A stretch of 64,000 nucleotides of DNA, from the NCBI RefSeq assembly GCF_003051105.1, contig NZ_QAOO01000004.1, positions 114,139 through 178,138 on the forward strand, written 5' to 3'. This DNA comes from Nitrosomonas nitrosa (GTDB lineage: Bacteria; Pseudomonadota; Gammaproteobacteria; Burkholderiales; Nitrosomonadaceae). Position numbers and translations under genes: made by a program. The notes beneath the pieces are model-generated. The model was not told the origin of the DNA. It searched no databases and saw only the letters and a list, made by a program, of their open reading frames with translations. How positions within the stretch are numbered: the stretch's first letter is position 1; each line of letters begins with the position of its first letter. Below are positions 18,500 to 28,057 of the stretch, in pieces.

Positions 18500-18553
18500 T
18501 CGACATAATCCTTAAATCCTGTATACTGCGCGGTCTACTCAACGAAAGAGTAG
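18500..18553 (+). promoter_or_regulatory. Promoter and 5' hairpin of the RNA-helicase transcript
   Basis: TCGACA (18500-18505) and TATACT (18522-18527) with a 16-bp spacer form a good sigma70 promoter. Transcription should begin near 18534, just at a 6-bp hairpin CTACTC-aacgaaa-GAGTAG (18535-18553). This leaves an untranslated leader of about 200 nt before the GTG at 18742. Confidence 0.65.
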
Positions 18554-18741
18554 CCATCTATCTTTATAGATTCCATCGTTTCTGACCTTTCTTCAATTTT
18601 CCCGCTTTTAGTTTGGAAATTGCGTAATGCCTCTGGTTAGCTGCGATGTTTTATTTTGCGCTAGCGGCATTGGCAGCCCATACATTTCTGGTCTCAATCC
18701 CTGCTCGCGTATTTTTTATTTATGCACATCAGGAAAACAAC

Positions 18742-20121
18742 GTGTCATTTGAAAATTTGAACTTACACCCCGCTATCATCAAAGCCATCAACGAACTCGG
18801 CTACACTCAGCCCACTCCCATCCAGCAGCAAGCTATTCCAGAGTTAATTGCAGGCCATGATCTCATGGCATCCGCTCAGACAGGCACAGGCAAAACAGCC
18901 GCATTTATGCTGCCAGCACTTAACCGTCTCGCGACTCCCGCAAAAATACCCGGACGTGGGCCACGAATACTGGTATTGACACCAACCCGCGAGCTTGCAC
19001 TGCAAGTTTCCGACGCTACGACTAAATACGGCAAATACCTCTCCCGCGTCAAAGTTGTCAGCATACTCGGCGGTATGTCCTATCTACTGCAAAACAAACT
19101 GCTCTCCCAGCACGTCGACATTCTGGTTGCAACACCTGGCCGTCTTATCGATCATATACAACGCGGACGGATTGACTTTTCCCGTCTGGAAATGCTGGTA
19201 CTGGATGAAGCAGATCGGATGCTTGATATGGGATTTGTGCAGGATGTTGAGAGTATCGCCTCGTTTACGCCAGCACACCGCCAAACACTGTTGTTCTCCG
19301 CTACGCTGGATTCGACGATAGACAAAATTGCAGCACGCTTATTGAGATCCCCTAAACGCATACAAGTCGCCACGCAGCGCGCCAAATTAGAAAATATCGA
19401 ACAGCGTCTGCATTATGTAGACGATCTTTCACACAAAAATAGACTACTTGAACATTTGCTACGCGATCAAACACTCAAACAAGCAATCGTTTTCACCGCA
19501 ACCAAACGGGATGCGGACGATTTAGCCGACGATCTTGCGGCTCAAGGTCATGTAGTTGGCGCACTTCATGGGGACATGAGCCAACGTGAGCGCACCCGTA
19601 CGTTAACCAAACTGCGTAACGGTCGGCTCCGCATCTTGGTGGCAACCGACGTTGCAGCGAGAGGAATCGATGTTGCCGATATCACGCATGTCATTAATTT
19701 CGATCTACCTAAATTTGCGGAAGACTACGTGCACCGTATCGGTCGAACAGGCCGTGCAGGAGCTTCCGGTATTGCCGTCTCATTTGCTTCAGGAAAAGAT
19801 AGCATCAGCTTGAAAAGAATCGAACGCTTCACGGGTCAGCGAATTACGCCATCGATCATTCCCGGAATGGAGCCAAAATACAAACCCCGCTTCGGACAAA
19901 ATGATGAAAAGTCGCGAAGACCTCCTCAAGTGGCACACAAACGTAATCGTGCCTGGTCACCGAATGAAAGAAGTCCGTTTAATCATACCGATACGAAAAA
20001 GAGCCAACCCGCTCGATTCGGCCGTTCAACCCCAAATGATAATACTGACAATCGAAAACGTTCGCTCGGGCGCTCTAGTCAATTCAACAACACCAGGGTT
20101 TATGCCGAGCCCGGCAATTAA
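18742..20121 (+). CDS. rhlE: DEAD-box ATP-dependent RNA helicase, RhlE type
   Basis: From the GTG at 18742 (AGGA upstream) the protein is 459 residues and begins SFENLNLHP, as RhlE proteins do. Motifs in order are the Q motif TQPTPIQQQAIP, Walker A AQTGTGKT, VLDEADRMLDMGF, SAT in FSATLD, and HRIGRTGRAG. The last 80 residues are a basic, disordered Arg/Lys/Pro/Asn-rich tail that probably binds RNA. It unwinds RNA in ribosome assembly and RNA decay. The frame is open further upstream to 18646 but that part is hydrophobic and unlike the family, so it is taken as leader. Confidence 0.93.
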   Translation: MSFENLNLHPAIIKAINELGYTQPTPIQQQAIPELIAGHDLMASAQTGTGKTAAFMLPALNRLATPAKIPGRGPRILVLTPTRELALQVSDATTKYGKYLSRVKVVSILGGMSYLLQNKLLSQHVDILVATPGRLIDHIQRGRIDFSRLEMLVLDEADRMLDMGFVQDVESIASFTPAHRQTLLFSATLDSTIDKIAARLLRSPKRIQVATQRAKLENIEQRLHYVDDLSHKNRLLEHLLRDQTLKQAIVFTATKRDADDLADDLAAQGHVVGALHGDMSQRERTRTLTKLRNGRLRILVATDVAARGIDVADITHVINFDLPKFAEDYVHRIGRTGRAGASGIAVSFASGKDSISLKRIERFTGQRITPSIIPGMEPKYKPRFGQNDEKSRRPPQVAHKRNRAWSPNERSPFNHTDTKKSQPARFGRSTPNDNTDNRKRSLGRSSQFNNTRVYAEPGN

Positions 20122-20211
20122 AGCAGGCTAGCGGTACTACGCCCATAACATCATTTTACCCTGCTAAAGCCAGCTTCCTGACTTGGCAGGGTATCATCAA
20201 CTTCATGAGGC

Positions 20212-21075
20212 TTATTTAGATTGCGATGTGTTCACGCCTGCATGATCGATCGGATCTTCAACTTTCTCCAGCAAAACACGTTTCCTTAGCATCCGCAGTA
20301 ACCCGTAGACAGCCAGCCCGGCGAGTAGGTGCTTGAGCGTATGGCCACTGATGATTTGACCGAGCTGATATATCGGTTCATCCAATACTTCCGCAAATTT
20401 TGCCAGACCATATAACGCAATCACGCCACAGATATCTGCGCCACGGCTATAGCGTGAAGGAAATAAAGCCGCCAGCAGTACGATCAACACGATCGAGCTG
20501 AATTGAACGACAATATAAAAGTTGAGGTTTCCCTCACCTTGTTGCTCGCTCCAATACCAGTGAATCACACTCGCGATCCCGATCATGATCAACAGCGGAA
20601 GTGCCCGCAAACCCTGCTTGATACCGATACGTTCCACTATGGTTGCCGCTAACAGGGCCATCATTCCAATCGCGATCGGCAACCGATCCCAAAACAAGGT
20701 ACTGTTCTCGGGCATCCAGTGATAATAGGCCGACCCCATGCTTACCATGAGCACACTCATAAAAACGATCAGATAAGGTCTGCGCTCCTCAATCACCGCA
20801 AACGTTTTTTGCACAGTATTCATCCTCAGCCTTTTCAAGAATACCAAACCCACGATTCCGACCCATAAAAAAATCAGATTGGAAATTACGTTGAAAAAAT
20901 TAGGTATGGACCAAAAAGCCCGCTGATCGACAAACTGATGGTACGCGTGAGGCTGCGGAATGGGCGGCAAGATAGCGGCCAGCACTAAGGTAATGCCGAA
21001 AAGAGCCATAACAAAATAAAACCTTGCTTGCATAAGATTTATTCGGATTCGGATTCGCCTTAGTAAGAGTGTCAT
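20212..21075 (-). CDS. CREST/ceramidase-family seven-helix membrane protein
   Basis: The 287-residue protein has about seven to eight membrane helices and the conserved pattern of the alkaline ceramidase-like hydrolases. This comprises an invariant His in GSAYYHWMPE, an Asp in LFWDRLP twelve residues on, and a paired-histidine block SGHTLKHLLAG near residue 250. In this superfamily these residues hold a zinc ion and cleave amide bonds. Whether the substrate is a ceramide is unknown. The start is the ATG at 21075, 15 nt after radA; an internal ATG at 21033 is possible. It ends a minus-strand string rfbA-rfbC-radA. Confidence 0.8.
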   Translation of the reverse strand: MTLLLRRIRIRINLMQARFYFVMALFGITLVLAAILPPIPQPHAYHQFVDQRAFWSIPNFFNVISNLIFLWVGIVGLVFLKRLRMNTVQKTFAVIEERRPYLIVFMSVLMVSMGSAYYHWMPENSTLFWDRLPIAIGMMALLAATIVERIGIKQGLRALPLLIMIGIASVIHWYWSEQQGEGNLNFYIVVQFSSIVLIVLLAALFPSRYSRGADICGVIALYGLAKFAEVLDEPIYQLGQIISGHTLKHLLAGLAVYGLLRMLRKRVLLEKVEDPIDHAGVNTSQSK

Positions 21076-21090
21076 CAGCGCTAGACGATC

Positions 21091-22464
21091 TCAGCGTAAT
21101 ATTCTCACCGCTTCTTCGATCCGTTGTACCGCGGTAATTTCAAGACCGGGAATTGCCTGCTTGGGTTGATTCGCTCTGGGAATTAACGCTCTAACAAAAC
21201 CCAATTTAGCAGCCTCCTTCAATCTCTCCTGTCCTCGCTGGACGGGACGTACCTCGCCCACCAAGCCGATTTCTCCAAATACAACGAGCTTTTCAGGCAA
21301 AGGTTTATTTTTCAGCGAAGAAACGATTGCGAGCACCACTGCCAAATCAACCCCCGGCTCAGTTATTTTGACACCCCCAACTGCATTGATAAATACATCC
21401 TGGTCAAAGCAAGCAATCCCTGCATGGCGATGTAACACAGCTAACAACATTGCCAGACGATTTTGCTCGAGCCCAACGCTTAATCGCCTGGGATTTGTCG
21501 CATGCGCCTCATCCACCAGCGCCTGAATCTCCACCAGCAGCGGGCGTGTCCCTTCTTGTGTAACCATGACGCACGCCCCAGGCACTTGGGCATCATGATG
21601 GGCCAGAAATAAAGCGGAAGGATTGCTCACTTCGCGCAATCCCTTTTCGGTCATTGCGAACACCCCTAATTCGTTGACAGCACCGAAGCGATTTTTGAAT
21701 GCTCGCACCAAACGAAAGCTGGAATGGGCATCCCCCTCAAAATACAACACGGTGTCGACCATATGCTCGAGCACGCGCGGCCCGGCAAGTGCACCTTCCT
21801 TGGTAACATGACCGATCAAAATAATACAAATACCTTGCCCCTTAGCCAAACGAGTCAGGCGTGCAGCACACTCGCGAACTTGCGCCACTGCACCGGGCGC
21901 CGACTGCAAAGCTTCCGAATAAATGGTCTGAATCGAATCGATCACAGCCACTTCGGGCTGATGCTCGGCGAGCGTTGCTTGAATGTTCTCTAGCTGAATT
22001 TCAGTCAGCAGCTTGACGGCAGTGACATCGAGCGCCAGACGTTTGGCGCGCAACGCAACCTGCTGAGCCGATTCTTCACCGCTGACGTACAACACCCGCT
22101 GCCGGCTCGACATCGCCGATAGCGCCTGCAATAGCAAGGTTGATTTCCCGATACCCGGATCGCCGCCCAACAGAACGACTCCACCGCGCACCAATCCTCC
22201 GCCTAGTACACGGTCAAATTCAGCCATTCCGGTTGAATAACGCGGAGAATCCTCCGTTTCGACTTCATCCAGGTTATGCAGCTGGCCAGACAACGCTGGA
22301 GGAATGAAGTGTGCGCCAGTTTTATGGAAACCAGGATGACCGATATTGTCGGCCACTGCCTCAACCAGCGTATTCCATTCACGGCAATGAGGGCACTGGC
22401 CCTGCCACTTCAGTGTTTGCCCCCCACAAGCATTGCAGAAATAAACTGATCTCGATTTAGTCAT
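21091..22464 (-). CDS. radA: DNA repair protein RadA (Sms)
   Basis: From the ATG at 22464 the protein is 457 residues beginning TKSRSVYFCNACGG, matching RadA. Domains are an N-terminal four-cysteine zinc finger (C-x2-C ... C-x2-C, about residues 10-30), a RecA-type ATPase with Walker A LGGDPGIGKSTLL, the RadA-specific KNRFG motif in AFKNRFGAV, and a C-terminal Lon-protease-like domain. RadA drives branch migration of recombination intermediates. A GTG nine bases upstream was not chosen. It lies 46 nt after rfbC. Confidence 0.96.
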   Translation of the reverse strand: MTKSRSVYFCNACGGQTLKWQGQCPHCREWNTLVEAVADNIGHPGFHKTGAHFIPPALSGQLHNLDEVETEDSPRYSTGMAEFDRVLGGGLVRGGVVLLGGDPGIGKSTLLLQALSAMSSRQRVLYVSGEESAQQVALRAKRLALDVTAVKLLTEIQLENIQATLAEHQPEVAVIDSIQTIYSEALQSAPGAVAQVRECAARLTRLAKGQGICIILIGHVTKEGALAGPRVLEHMVDTVLYFEGDAHSSFRLVRAFKNRFGAVNELGVFAMTEKGLREVSNPSALFLAHHDAQVPGACVMVTQEGTRPLLVEIQALVDEAHATNPRRLSVGLEQNRLAMLLAVLHRHAGIACFDQDVFINAVGGVKITEPGVDLAVVLAIVSSLKNKPLPEKLVVFGEIGLVGEVRPVQRGQERLKEAAKLGFVRALIPRANQPKQAIPGLEITAVQRIEEAVRILR

Positions 22465-22510
22465 GAACAACACGGATAAATATCATGACTTGATCCGCAT
22501 CCTCGACAAA

Positions 22511-23056
22511 TCAATCATAAACTTCTGCTTCTCCCAACGATTTTCCTTGCGCATCTTTTGCCGATAGTACAGGTTCACCGTCTATAGGCCATTGAATGGC
22601 TAAACTAGCATCGTTCCAACGCAAACAACGCTCATATTCGGGCGCCCAGTAATCAGTCGTTTGATAGAGAAATTCCGCAGCCGCCGAAAGCACCACGAAA
22701 CCATGAGCAAAGCCTTCCGGAATCCAGAGTTGTTTTTTGTTTTCGGCAGTGAGTATTTCACCTACCCATTGACCAAAAGTATTGGAAGACCGACGAAGGT
22801 CCACCGCCACATCGAATACCTCGCCAGCAATAACACGTACGAGCTTGCCTTGTGGCTGTTTGATTTGATAATGCAATCCGCGCAACACATTACGCATTGA
22901 GCGAGAATGATTACTTTGCACGAACGCCACAGTTTTACCAATCATGGCTTCAAATTGTCGCTGGTTATAACTTTCAAAGAAAAAACCCCGCTCGTCGCTG
23001 TAAACACGGGGCTCAATAAGGTAAACATCAGGTATTGCCAAAGGCGTCGCTTTCAT
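22511..23056 (-). CDS. rfbC: dTDP-4-dehydrorhamnose 3,5-epimerase
   Basis: The 181-residue protein is a cupin with YSDERGFFFESYNQ, RGLHYQ (catalytic histidine near residue 62) and PEGFAHGFVVLS, the standard RfbC/RmlC landmarks. It epimerises dTDP-4-keto-6-deoxyglucose on the way to dTDP-L-rhamnose. The rfbA gene lies 18 nt upstream. rfbB and rfbD, which complete the pathway, are not in the window. Confidence 0.96.
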   Translation of the reverse strand: MKATPLAIPDVYLIEPRVYSDERGFFFESYNQRQFEAMIGKTVAFVQSNHSRSMRNVLRGLHYQIKQPQGKLVRVIAGEVFDVAVDLRRSSNTFGQWVGEILTAENKKQLWIPEGFAHGFVVLSAAAEFLYQTTDYWAPEYERCLRWNDASLAIQWPIDGEPVLSAKDAQGKSLGEAEVYD

Positions 23057-23074
23057 ATTCAGAATGATACCCTC

Positions 23075-24022
23075 TTACTTCCATCGATCATCGATATAAG
23101 GATGCACCAGTATTTGCATTAAATACTGGCCATAGCCATTTTTAATCATGGGTTTCGCCAACTTCTCAAGCTGAGCGGCGTCTATCCACCCTTTCCGGTA
23201 GGCAATTTCTTCGGGGCATGCAATTTTGAGTCCTTGCCGATGCTCTATCGTTGCAACAAATCTACTGGCATCAAGCAACGATTCATAAGTGCCTGTATCA
23301 AGCCATGCATAACCACGCCCCATGATCTCCACGTTAAGCTTACGCTGATCCAGATAGATTCGATTGAGATCGGTGATTTCCAATTCGTTCCGTGCAGAAG
23401 GTTTGAGACACTTCGCGAAATCGACGACTTGAGCATCATAGAAGTAGAGCCCTGTTACCGCATAATTCGATTTCGGTTGTTTGGGTTTTTCTTCCAAGCC
23501 TATTGCGCAACCATTTCGGTCAAATTCAACCACGCCATAGCGTTCCGGATCGTGAACGTGATAGGCGAACACGCTTGCACCTTCATGACGCATCATAGCG
23601 TTGTCGAGCAGATAGTGGAAATCGTGTCCATAAAAAATATTGTCCCCCAGAATAAGCGCGGAAGGATCGTTCGCGACAAATGATTCGCCTATGATAAACG
23701 CTTGCGCCAACCCATCGGGTGAAGGCTGTACAGCATAGGATAAATTCAACCCCCAACCTTCGCCACTTTGTAATAATTGTGAGAAGCGCGGCGTGTCCTC
23801 GGGTGTGGAAATGATCAAAATATCGCGTATACCCGCCAGCATCAGTGTACTTAACGGATAGTAAATCATTGGCTTATCAAATACAGGTAATAACTGTTTG
23901 GAAATCACTTGGGTAACCGGATATAGCCGTGTACCGGATCCACCCGCTAGAATAATGCCTTTTCTTCTGGAAAGAGCAGCCTGTGGCTGCTTAATGGATT
24001 GTGATGGTGTCATTTTTATCAT
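23075..24022 (-). CDS. rfbA: Glucose-1-phosphate thymidylyltransferase
   Basis: The 315-residue protein has the nucleotide-binding signature [17 protein letters not shown] near residue 22 and the blocks [16 protein letters not shown] and [11 protein letters not shown]. It makes dTDP-glucose, the entry step to dTDP-rhamnose. The N-terminus is about 18 residues longer than usual (polar, Gln/Ser-rich). It is the first gene of the rfbA-rfbC-radA string and is divergent from the ABC-like gene at 24188. Confidence 0.96.
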   Translation of the reverse strand: MIKMTPSQSIKQPQAALSRRKGIILAGGSGTRLYPVTQVISKQLLPVFDKPMIYYPLSTLMLAGIRDILIISTPEDTPRFSQLLQSGEGWGLNLSYAVQPSPDGLAQAFIIGESFVANDPSALILGDNIFYGHDFHYLLDNAMMRHEGASVFAYHVHDPERYGVVEFDRNGCAIGLEEKPKQPKSNYAVTGLYFYDAQVVDFAKCLKPSARNELEITDLNRIYLDQRKLNVEIMGRGYAWLDTGTYESLLDASRFVATIEHRQGLKIACPEEIAYRKGWIDAAQLEKLAKPMIKNGYGQYLMQILVHPYIDDRWK

Positions 24023-24187
24023 TTTGTTGCTTGTATCGATTTGAATATCTTCATCAGAATAGCGTCCTTAATTGATTGGCTTGCATAGCTTTGGCAATGA
24101 CATTCCGTATGATTATAAACATCTATCATTTCCTTCCCATGAAATTTGTCATTGGACGCCCTAATTGTATAGCGATATAAACAGACC

Positions 24188-25822
24188 ATGATCGGCATGC
24201 CCCTACTCCAGCGCATCATGATATGGCTAGTACCCTATCGGGCCATGCTCACATTTGCCATCATCAGCTTGCTCACGATTGCGCTGACCACGTCTTTATT
24301 AACGGTAATCATCAAGCAACTGATCGACAACATGAACGCCGGCCAGACGTTGAACGAATTACAGTTTCTGTTACTGACGATCGCCAGCTTAATCACACTG
24401 CGTGGTATCGCCACGCTGGCCAGTCATTATGCCGTCAATTGGATAGGGGGAAAAATCGGCATGGATCTTCGGATGAGATTATTCGAAAAATACTTAGTAT
24501 TACCGCTTGACCACACCATAAAATCGAATCCAGATCATCATCCTGCTCACTTTACTTCGAAAATCGATCGCATAATCGATGGCATTGCTGAGTTACTCAC
24601 GCTCTTGTGGAAAGAACTGCCCACGGCAACCAGCCTCCTGATCGTCATGTTTCTTTTAAACTGGGAATTTTTGCTCATGGCTTTTTCAAGCGCCCTCGTG
24701 ATTGGCGCCATCACGCAACTCACGACACAAGCAAGAGAACCGAGCTCACAATCACCACGCGATCTTATGGATGATCTGCTACTCCCCCGCACTTCGGTCA
24801 CTCATATCAGGTCGGTCAAGCTCGATGATGGCCAATTGCAGGAAAGTCAATATTTTTGCGATGCTATAGAACGGGAACGGACGCTTGCCTTAAAACGGGC
24901 ACTGTTGAAAACGCTAGGCAATATCGTTGTCTCCTTGATAATCATTGCCATCCTCGCTGCATTTTCTCTATTATTTATACAGCAACTGACGCTTGGCCGA
25001 ATAACAATCGGCGACGCGAGCGCTTTAATTGCAGCGATATTGTTGCTCATCTATCCTTTGAAACGATTGTTACTTGCAAAAATATCCCTGCAATATAAAT
25101 TCCAAGCCATAGATGAGATCGAGTCATTCCTTGCGCAACGAAATGAAATTGATTTGGGTAATATTGAAATCGCTCGTGCACGCGGTCTGCTCCAATTGAT
25201 CGCGGTCAGCACGCACGCTTCCTCGCAAAGCAACCCGTCTCTCGATAAATTCACCTTGATTCTCCAGCCGGGAGAAATCGTAGCGTTATCGACCACCCAT
25301 CATAACCAAGTTAACCTCTTGATCGATCTCATTGCTCGCTTCGTTTATCCAACCAATGGCAAAATATTACTCGACGGCATCGATATCTCCACTCTGAAAC
25401 TGGCTGAATTACGTGCAAACATCGCATGGATCACACCCCACACCCTATTGATGAATGATACGATCGCAGCTAACATCGCCTACGGTTCGACCCGTTGTGA
25501 GACGGAAGCACGCATCATGAAAGTTGCGCGTGCCTGCCATGTCACGCAATTTACACGTCAAATGCCCCATGGTTTACAAACGAGGATCGACAATAAATCG
25601 GTTACGCTGACGGAAAGCCAACGTCAACGCATCCTGATTGCGCGTGCGCTCCTCAAAAACCCGGCCATTGTCATAGTAGATGATACGTCAGCATCATTCG
25701 ACACTGAGTGCGCTCACGTGGAAGCCGCGCTCAATACATTGATTCACCACCGCACCACCCTCATTTTCTCCCCACAGAACGCATTATTGAAAAAGGCGAA
25801 TCGTATCGTCACACTCACCTGA
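24188..25822 (+). CDS. ABC exporter homologue with degenerate ATPase domain (pseudo-ABC transporter)
   Basis: The 544-residue protein has the MsbA-type plan: a membrane region with about six helices (residues 15-310) and a nucleotide-binding domain (about 335-544). Compared with MsbA, every catalytic motif is altered. The Walker A position (369-377) reads TTHHNQVNL and has no Gly-Lys-Ser/Thr. The Q-loop Gln is Pro (417). LSGGQ is LTESQ (474-478). Walker B ends Asp-Asp in place of Asp-Glu (498-499). The H-loop AHR is SPQ (528-530). Structural segments such as GKILLDGIDISTLKLAELR and NDTIAANIAYG are well kept and the frame is unbroken. It is probably an inactive partner or relic. It adjoins rhamnose genes. 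Confidence 0.85.
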   Translation: MIGMPLLQRIMIWLVPYRAMLTFAIISLLTIALTTSLLTVIIKQLIDNMNAGQTLNELQFLLLTIASLITLRGIATLASHYAVNWIGGKIGMDLRMRLFEKYLVLPLDHTIKSNPDHHPAHFTSKIDRIIDGIAELLTLLWKELPTATSLLIVMFLLNWEFLLMAFSSALVIGAITQLTTQAREPSSQSPRDLMDDLLLPRTSVTHIRSVKLDDGQLQESQYFCDAIERERTLALKRALLKTLGNIVVSLIIIAILAAFSLLFIQQLTLGRITIGDASALIAAILLLIYPLKRLLLAKISLQYKFQAIDEIESFLAQRNEIDLGNIEIARARGLLQLIAVSTHASSQSNPSLDKFTLILQPGEIVALSTTHHNQVNLLIDLIARFVYPTNGKILLDGIDISTLKLAELRANIAWITPHTLLMNDTIAANIAYGSTRCETEARIMKVARACHVTQFTRQMPHGLQTRIDNKSVTLTESQRQRILIARALLKNPAIVIVDDTSASFDTECAHVEAALNTLIHHRTTLIFSPQNALLKKANRIVTLT

Positions 25823-25864
25823 AATGTTTCATTAAAAAATGCTTGCCCCATCAATGCAGTCGCA

Positions 25865-26233
25865 TTAAATAATCAAAGCTGCCGCCACGCGCCGGCCTTC
25901 TGCTGACAAGATATTGTATGTGCGGCAAGTCGCCTGAGTGTCCATTACTTCTAAGCCAATGCCAGAAGCCATCATCATTTTCATCAATTGTGGATCCGGG
26001 AAGCGGAGTACTGTGCCGGTACCCAGCAGCACAATCTCGGGTTCAAACGAACGCAAACACTCGAAATCGCCTGTTTTCAGTTGTGCTACACTTTCGACTT
26101 GCCAGTTTTCGATAATATGATCTGGCAACACAATCAAATTACGCTCGTAGCGCACTTGATTAATGGCGACATAACCTTCTCCATACCCTGAAAATATATT
26201 TAACCCTTCATATTGTGAAAGATGCAGTTTCAC
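25865..26233 (-). CDS. Mth938-like (DUF498) domain protein
   Basis: The 122-residue protein resembles the Mth938/DUF498 family over its whole length, with VLPDHIIENW near residue 35, EIVLLGTGTVLRFP near residue 65, and GIGLEVMDTQATCRTYNIL near residue 91. The family is small, soluble and of unclear role. The bacterial copies often sit near amino-acid genes, and here it precedes alaA in the opposite direction. The ATG at 26233 has AGCAGGAGGG upstream, a strong ribosome-binding site. Confidence 0.88.
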   Translation of the reverse strand: MKLHLSQYEGLNIFSGYGEGYVAINQVRYERNLIVLPDHIIENWQVESVAQLKTGDFECLRSFEPEIVLLGTGTVLRFPDPQLMKMMMASGIGLEVMDTQATCRTYNILSAEGRRVAAALII

Positions 26234-26718
26234 CGCAAACCCTCCTGCTAATGATCGATAAGAGAACCTAATCGTTCGTTCAAGGATAATATTCTAAAGC
26301 AAGGCAAGTCGTTTGCCTTTGAAATCGGTCAGATCGAATTATAGAGGTGCACAAGGTAGGGTGAGATGCCATTTATCGATCAAAACTGGAACAACAATCG
26401 CAAAACACCCGTCAGCCATGCGCACGGCTCAACAAACCAGCCACCCTGTGCCGATCCTGTGCAGACCATACTAAAATATCGATTGGGCTATCCAATGAAA
26501 TGTTTATGTAAAATTATGACTGCTGTACAACTGAGCTGCCATAAATAAAGTGCAGAAAGCGCGAACCAGCATCGCAATCAACAGCTATCGGTGATCGACG
26601 AACAACCCATTTGATCCATTTTCAACTATTTTTTGCAAAACAACGTGGGTCGGGTAACATTGCATTCTCTTTATTGTTTAACCATCTGCTGATCATTCGC
26701 TAGTTCACCCTATTCATC
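26234..26718. other. Intergenic region between divergent genes, no gene recognised
   Basis: These 485 bases separate the Mth938-type gene from alaA. A 60-codon plus-strand frame (26366-26548) with a fair AGGGTGAG start context is present but looks like no known protein. No tRNA or strong terminator is visible. The region must hold promoters for both flanking genes. Confidence 0.45.
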
Positions 26719-27951
26719 ATGCGACCCATTACAAAATCCAGCAAACTTGCCAACGTCTGCTACGATATTCGCGGCCCCGTCCTGGATCGAGCCAGGCAAA
26801 TGGAAGAGGAAGGCCACCATATCATTAAACTCAATATCGGTAATCCTGCATCATTCGGCTTTGAAGCTCCCGAGGAAATTTTACAAGATGTGATTCGCAA
26901 TCTAGCCGCCGCTTCCGGATATTGCGATTCGAAAGGCTTATTCGCCGCACGCAAGGCGATCATGCATTACACTCAGGAAAAGCACATTCCCAATGTGCAA
27001 ATGGATGACATTTATATCGGTAACGGCGTATCCGAGCTGATTATGCTCGCTATGCAAGCGCTCTTAGAAAACGATGACGAAGTACTGATACCCGCGCCAG
27101 ATTATCCCTTATGGACCGCAGCCGTATCCTTAGCGGGTGGTATTGCGCGTCATTACATTTGCGATGAGCAATCGGATTGGCTACCGGATGTAGATGATAT
27201 TCGTGCTAAAATTACGCCCAGAACACGCGCTATCGTTATCATCAACCCCAATAACCCAACCGGTGCACTATACCCAGTTGATTTATTGCTTGAAATCATA
27301 GAAATCGCCCGTCAGCACCATCTGATTGTTTATGCGGACGAAATCTACGACAAGATACTTTACGATCAAGCAACCCATGTTTCGGCCGCTTCTTTGGCTG
27401 ATGACGTTTTGTTCGTGACATTCAATGGTTTATCCAAGAATTATCGAGCAGCAGGGTTTCGTTCAGGTTGGGCGGTGGTGTCAGGTAACAAGCAGCATGC
27501 ACAGGATTATATTGCTGGCCTGAACATGCTCGCTTCAATGCGTCTGTGCGCTAACGTGCCCTCGCAATTCGGAATCCAAACTGCTTTAGGTGGCTATCAG
27601 AGTATTTTTGATTTGACGATGCCCACTGGCCGGCTGAAGCGACAACGTGATCTCGCCTGGAAACTGTTAACGGATATTCCAGGCGTGACATGCTATCATC
27701 CTCGCGCAGCACTCTATTTGTTTCCGAGATTGGATCCGAAGATGTATCCAATTCAAGACGACGAGCAATTTGTGCTCGATATGTTACTGGAAGAAAAAGT
27801 ATTGGTTGTACAAGGCACGGGTTTTAATTGGTCTAATCCCGATCATTTTCGAGTGGTATTTTTACCCAATAGCGATGATCTGACTGAAGCCATTGGTCGA
27901 ATCTCACGCTTCCTGGATCGCTTTCGTAAGCGTCATAGTACTGGCTTGTAG
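26719..27951 (+). CDS. alaA: Alanine transaminase AlaA (class I PLP aminotransferase)
   Basis: The 410-residue protein resembles E. coli AlaA almost end to end. Matching segments are KSSKLANVCYDIRGPVLDRA, KLNIGNPASFGFEAPEEIL, VIINPNNPTGALYP, YADEIYDKILYD, and the PLP-lysine block FNGLSKNYRAAGFRSGW. It makes alanine from pyruvate and glutamate. It sits 106 nt before hom and then thrC, the order seen in many betaproteobacteria. Confidence 0.95.
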   Translation: MRPITKSSKLANVCYDIRGPVLDRARQMEEEGHHIIKLNIGNPASFGFEAPEEILQDVIRNLAAASGYCDSKGLFAARKAIMHYTQEKHIPNVQMDDIYIGNGVSELIMLAMQALLENDDEVLIPAPDYPLWTAAVSLAGGIARHYICDEQSDWLPDVDDIRAKITPRTRAIVIINPNNPTGALYPVDLLLEIIEIARQHHLIVYADEIYDKILYDQATHVSAASLADDVLFVTFNGLSKNYRAAGFRSGWAVVSGNKQHAQDYIAGLNMLASMRLCANVPSQFGIQTALGGYQSIFDLTMPTGRLKRQRDLAWKLLTDIPGVTCYHPRAALYLFPRLDPKMYPIQDDEQFVLDMLLEEKVLVVQGTGFNWSNPDHFRVVFLPNSDDLTEAIGRISRFLDRFRKRHSTGL

Positions 27952-28057
27952 TGTCCGTGTTTTTCGTACAAGTAATCATACATACGCCAGAAGCATGGGC
28001 AATCTTTATTTGATTTTGTAACTTTATAGCCTTAATTGTTTATTTATTGATTACAAC

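Noticed and set aside
18646..18741. Upstream in-frame extension of the RNA helicase as a signal peptide
   Set aside because: Helicases of this family are cytoplasmic and begin at SFENLNL-type sequence; the GTG at 18742 has a ribosome-binding site and the extension lies in the leader.
20157..20193. 8-bp inverted repeat TACCCTGC/GCAGGGTA between the convergent helicase and ceramidase-like genes as terminator
   Set aside because: Neither strand has a T-run after the stem, so an intrinsic terminator cannot be claimed, though a structured RNA end remains possible.
24019..24219. 66-codon frame overlapping the rfbA start
   Set aside because: It lies in the divergent promoter region and overlaps the starts on both sides; sequence looks non-coding.
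26366..26548. 60-codon frame upstream of alaA
   Set aside because: The start context is fair but the product shows no recognisable domain or composition bias of a real protein; left within the intergenic entry.
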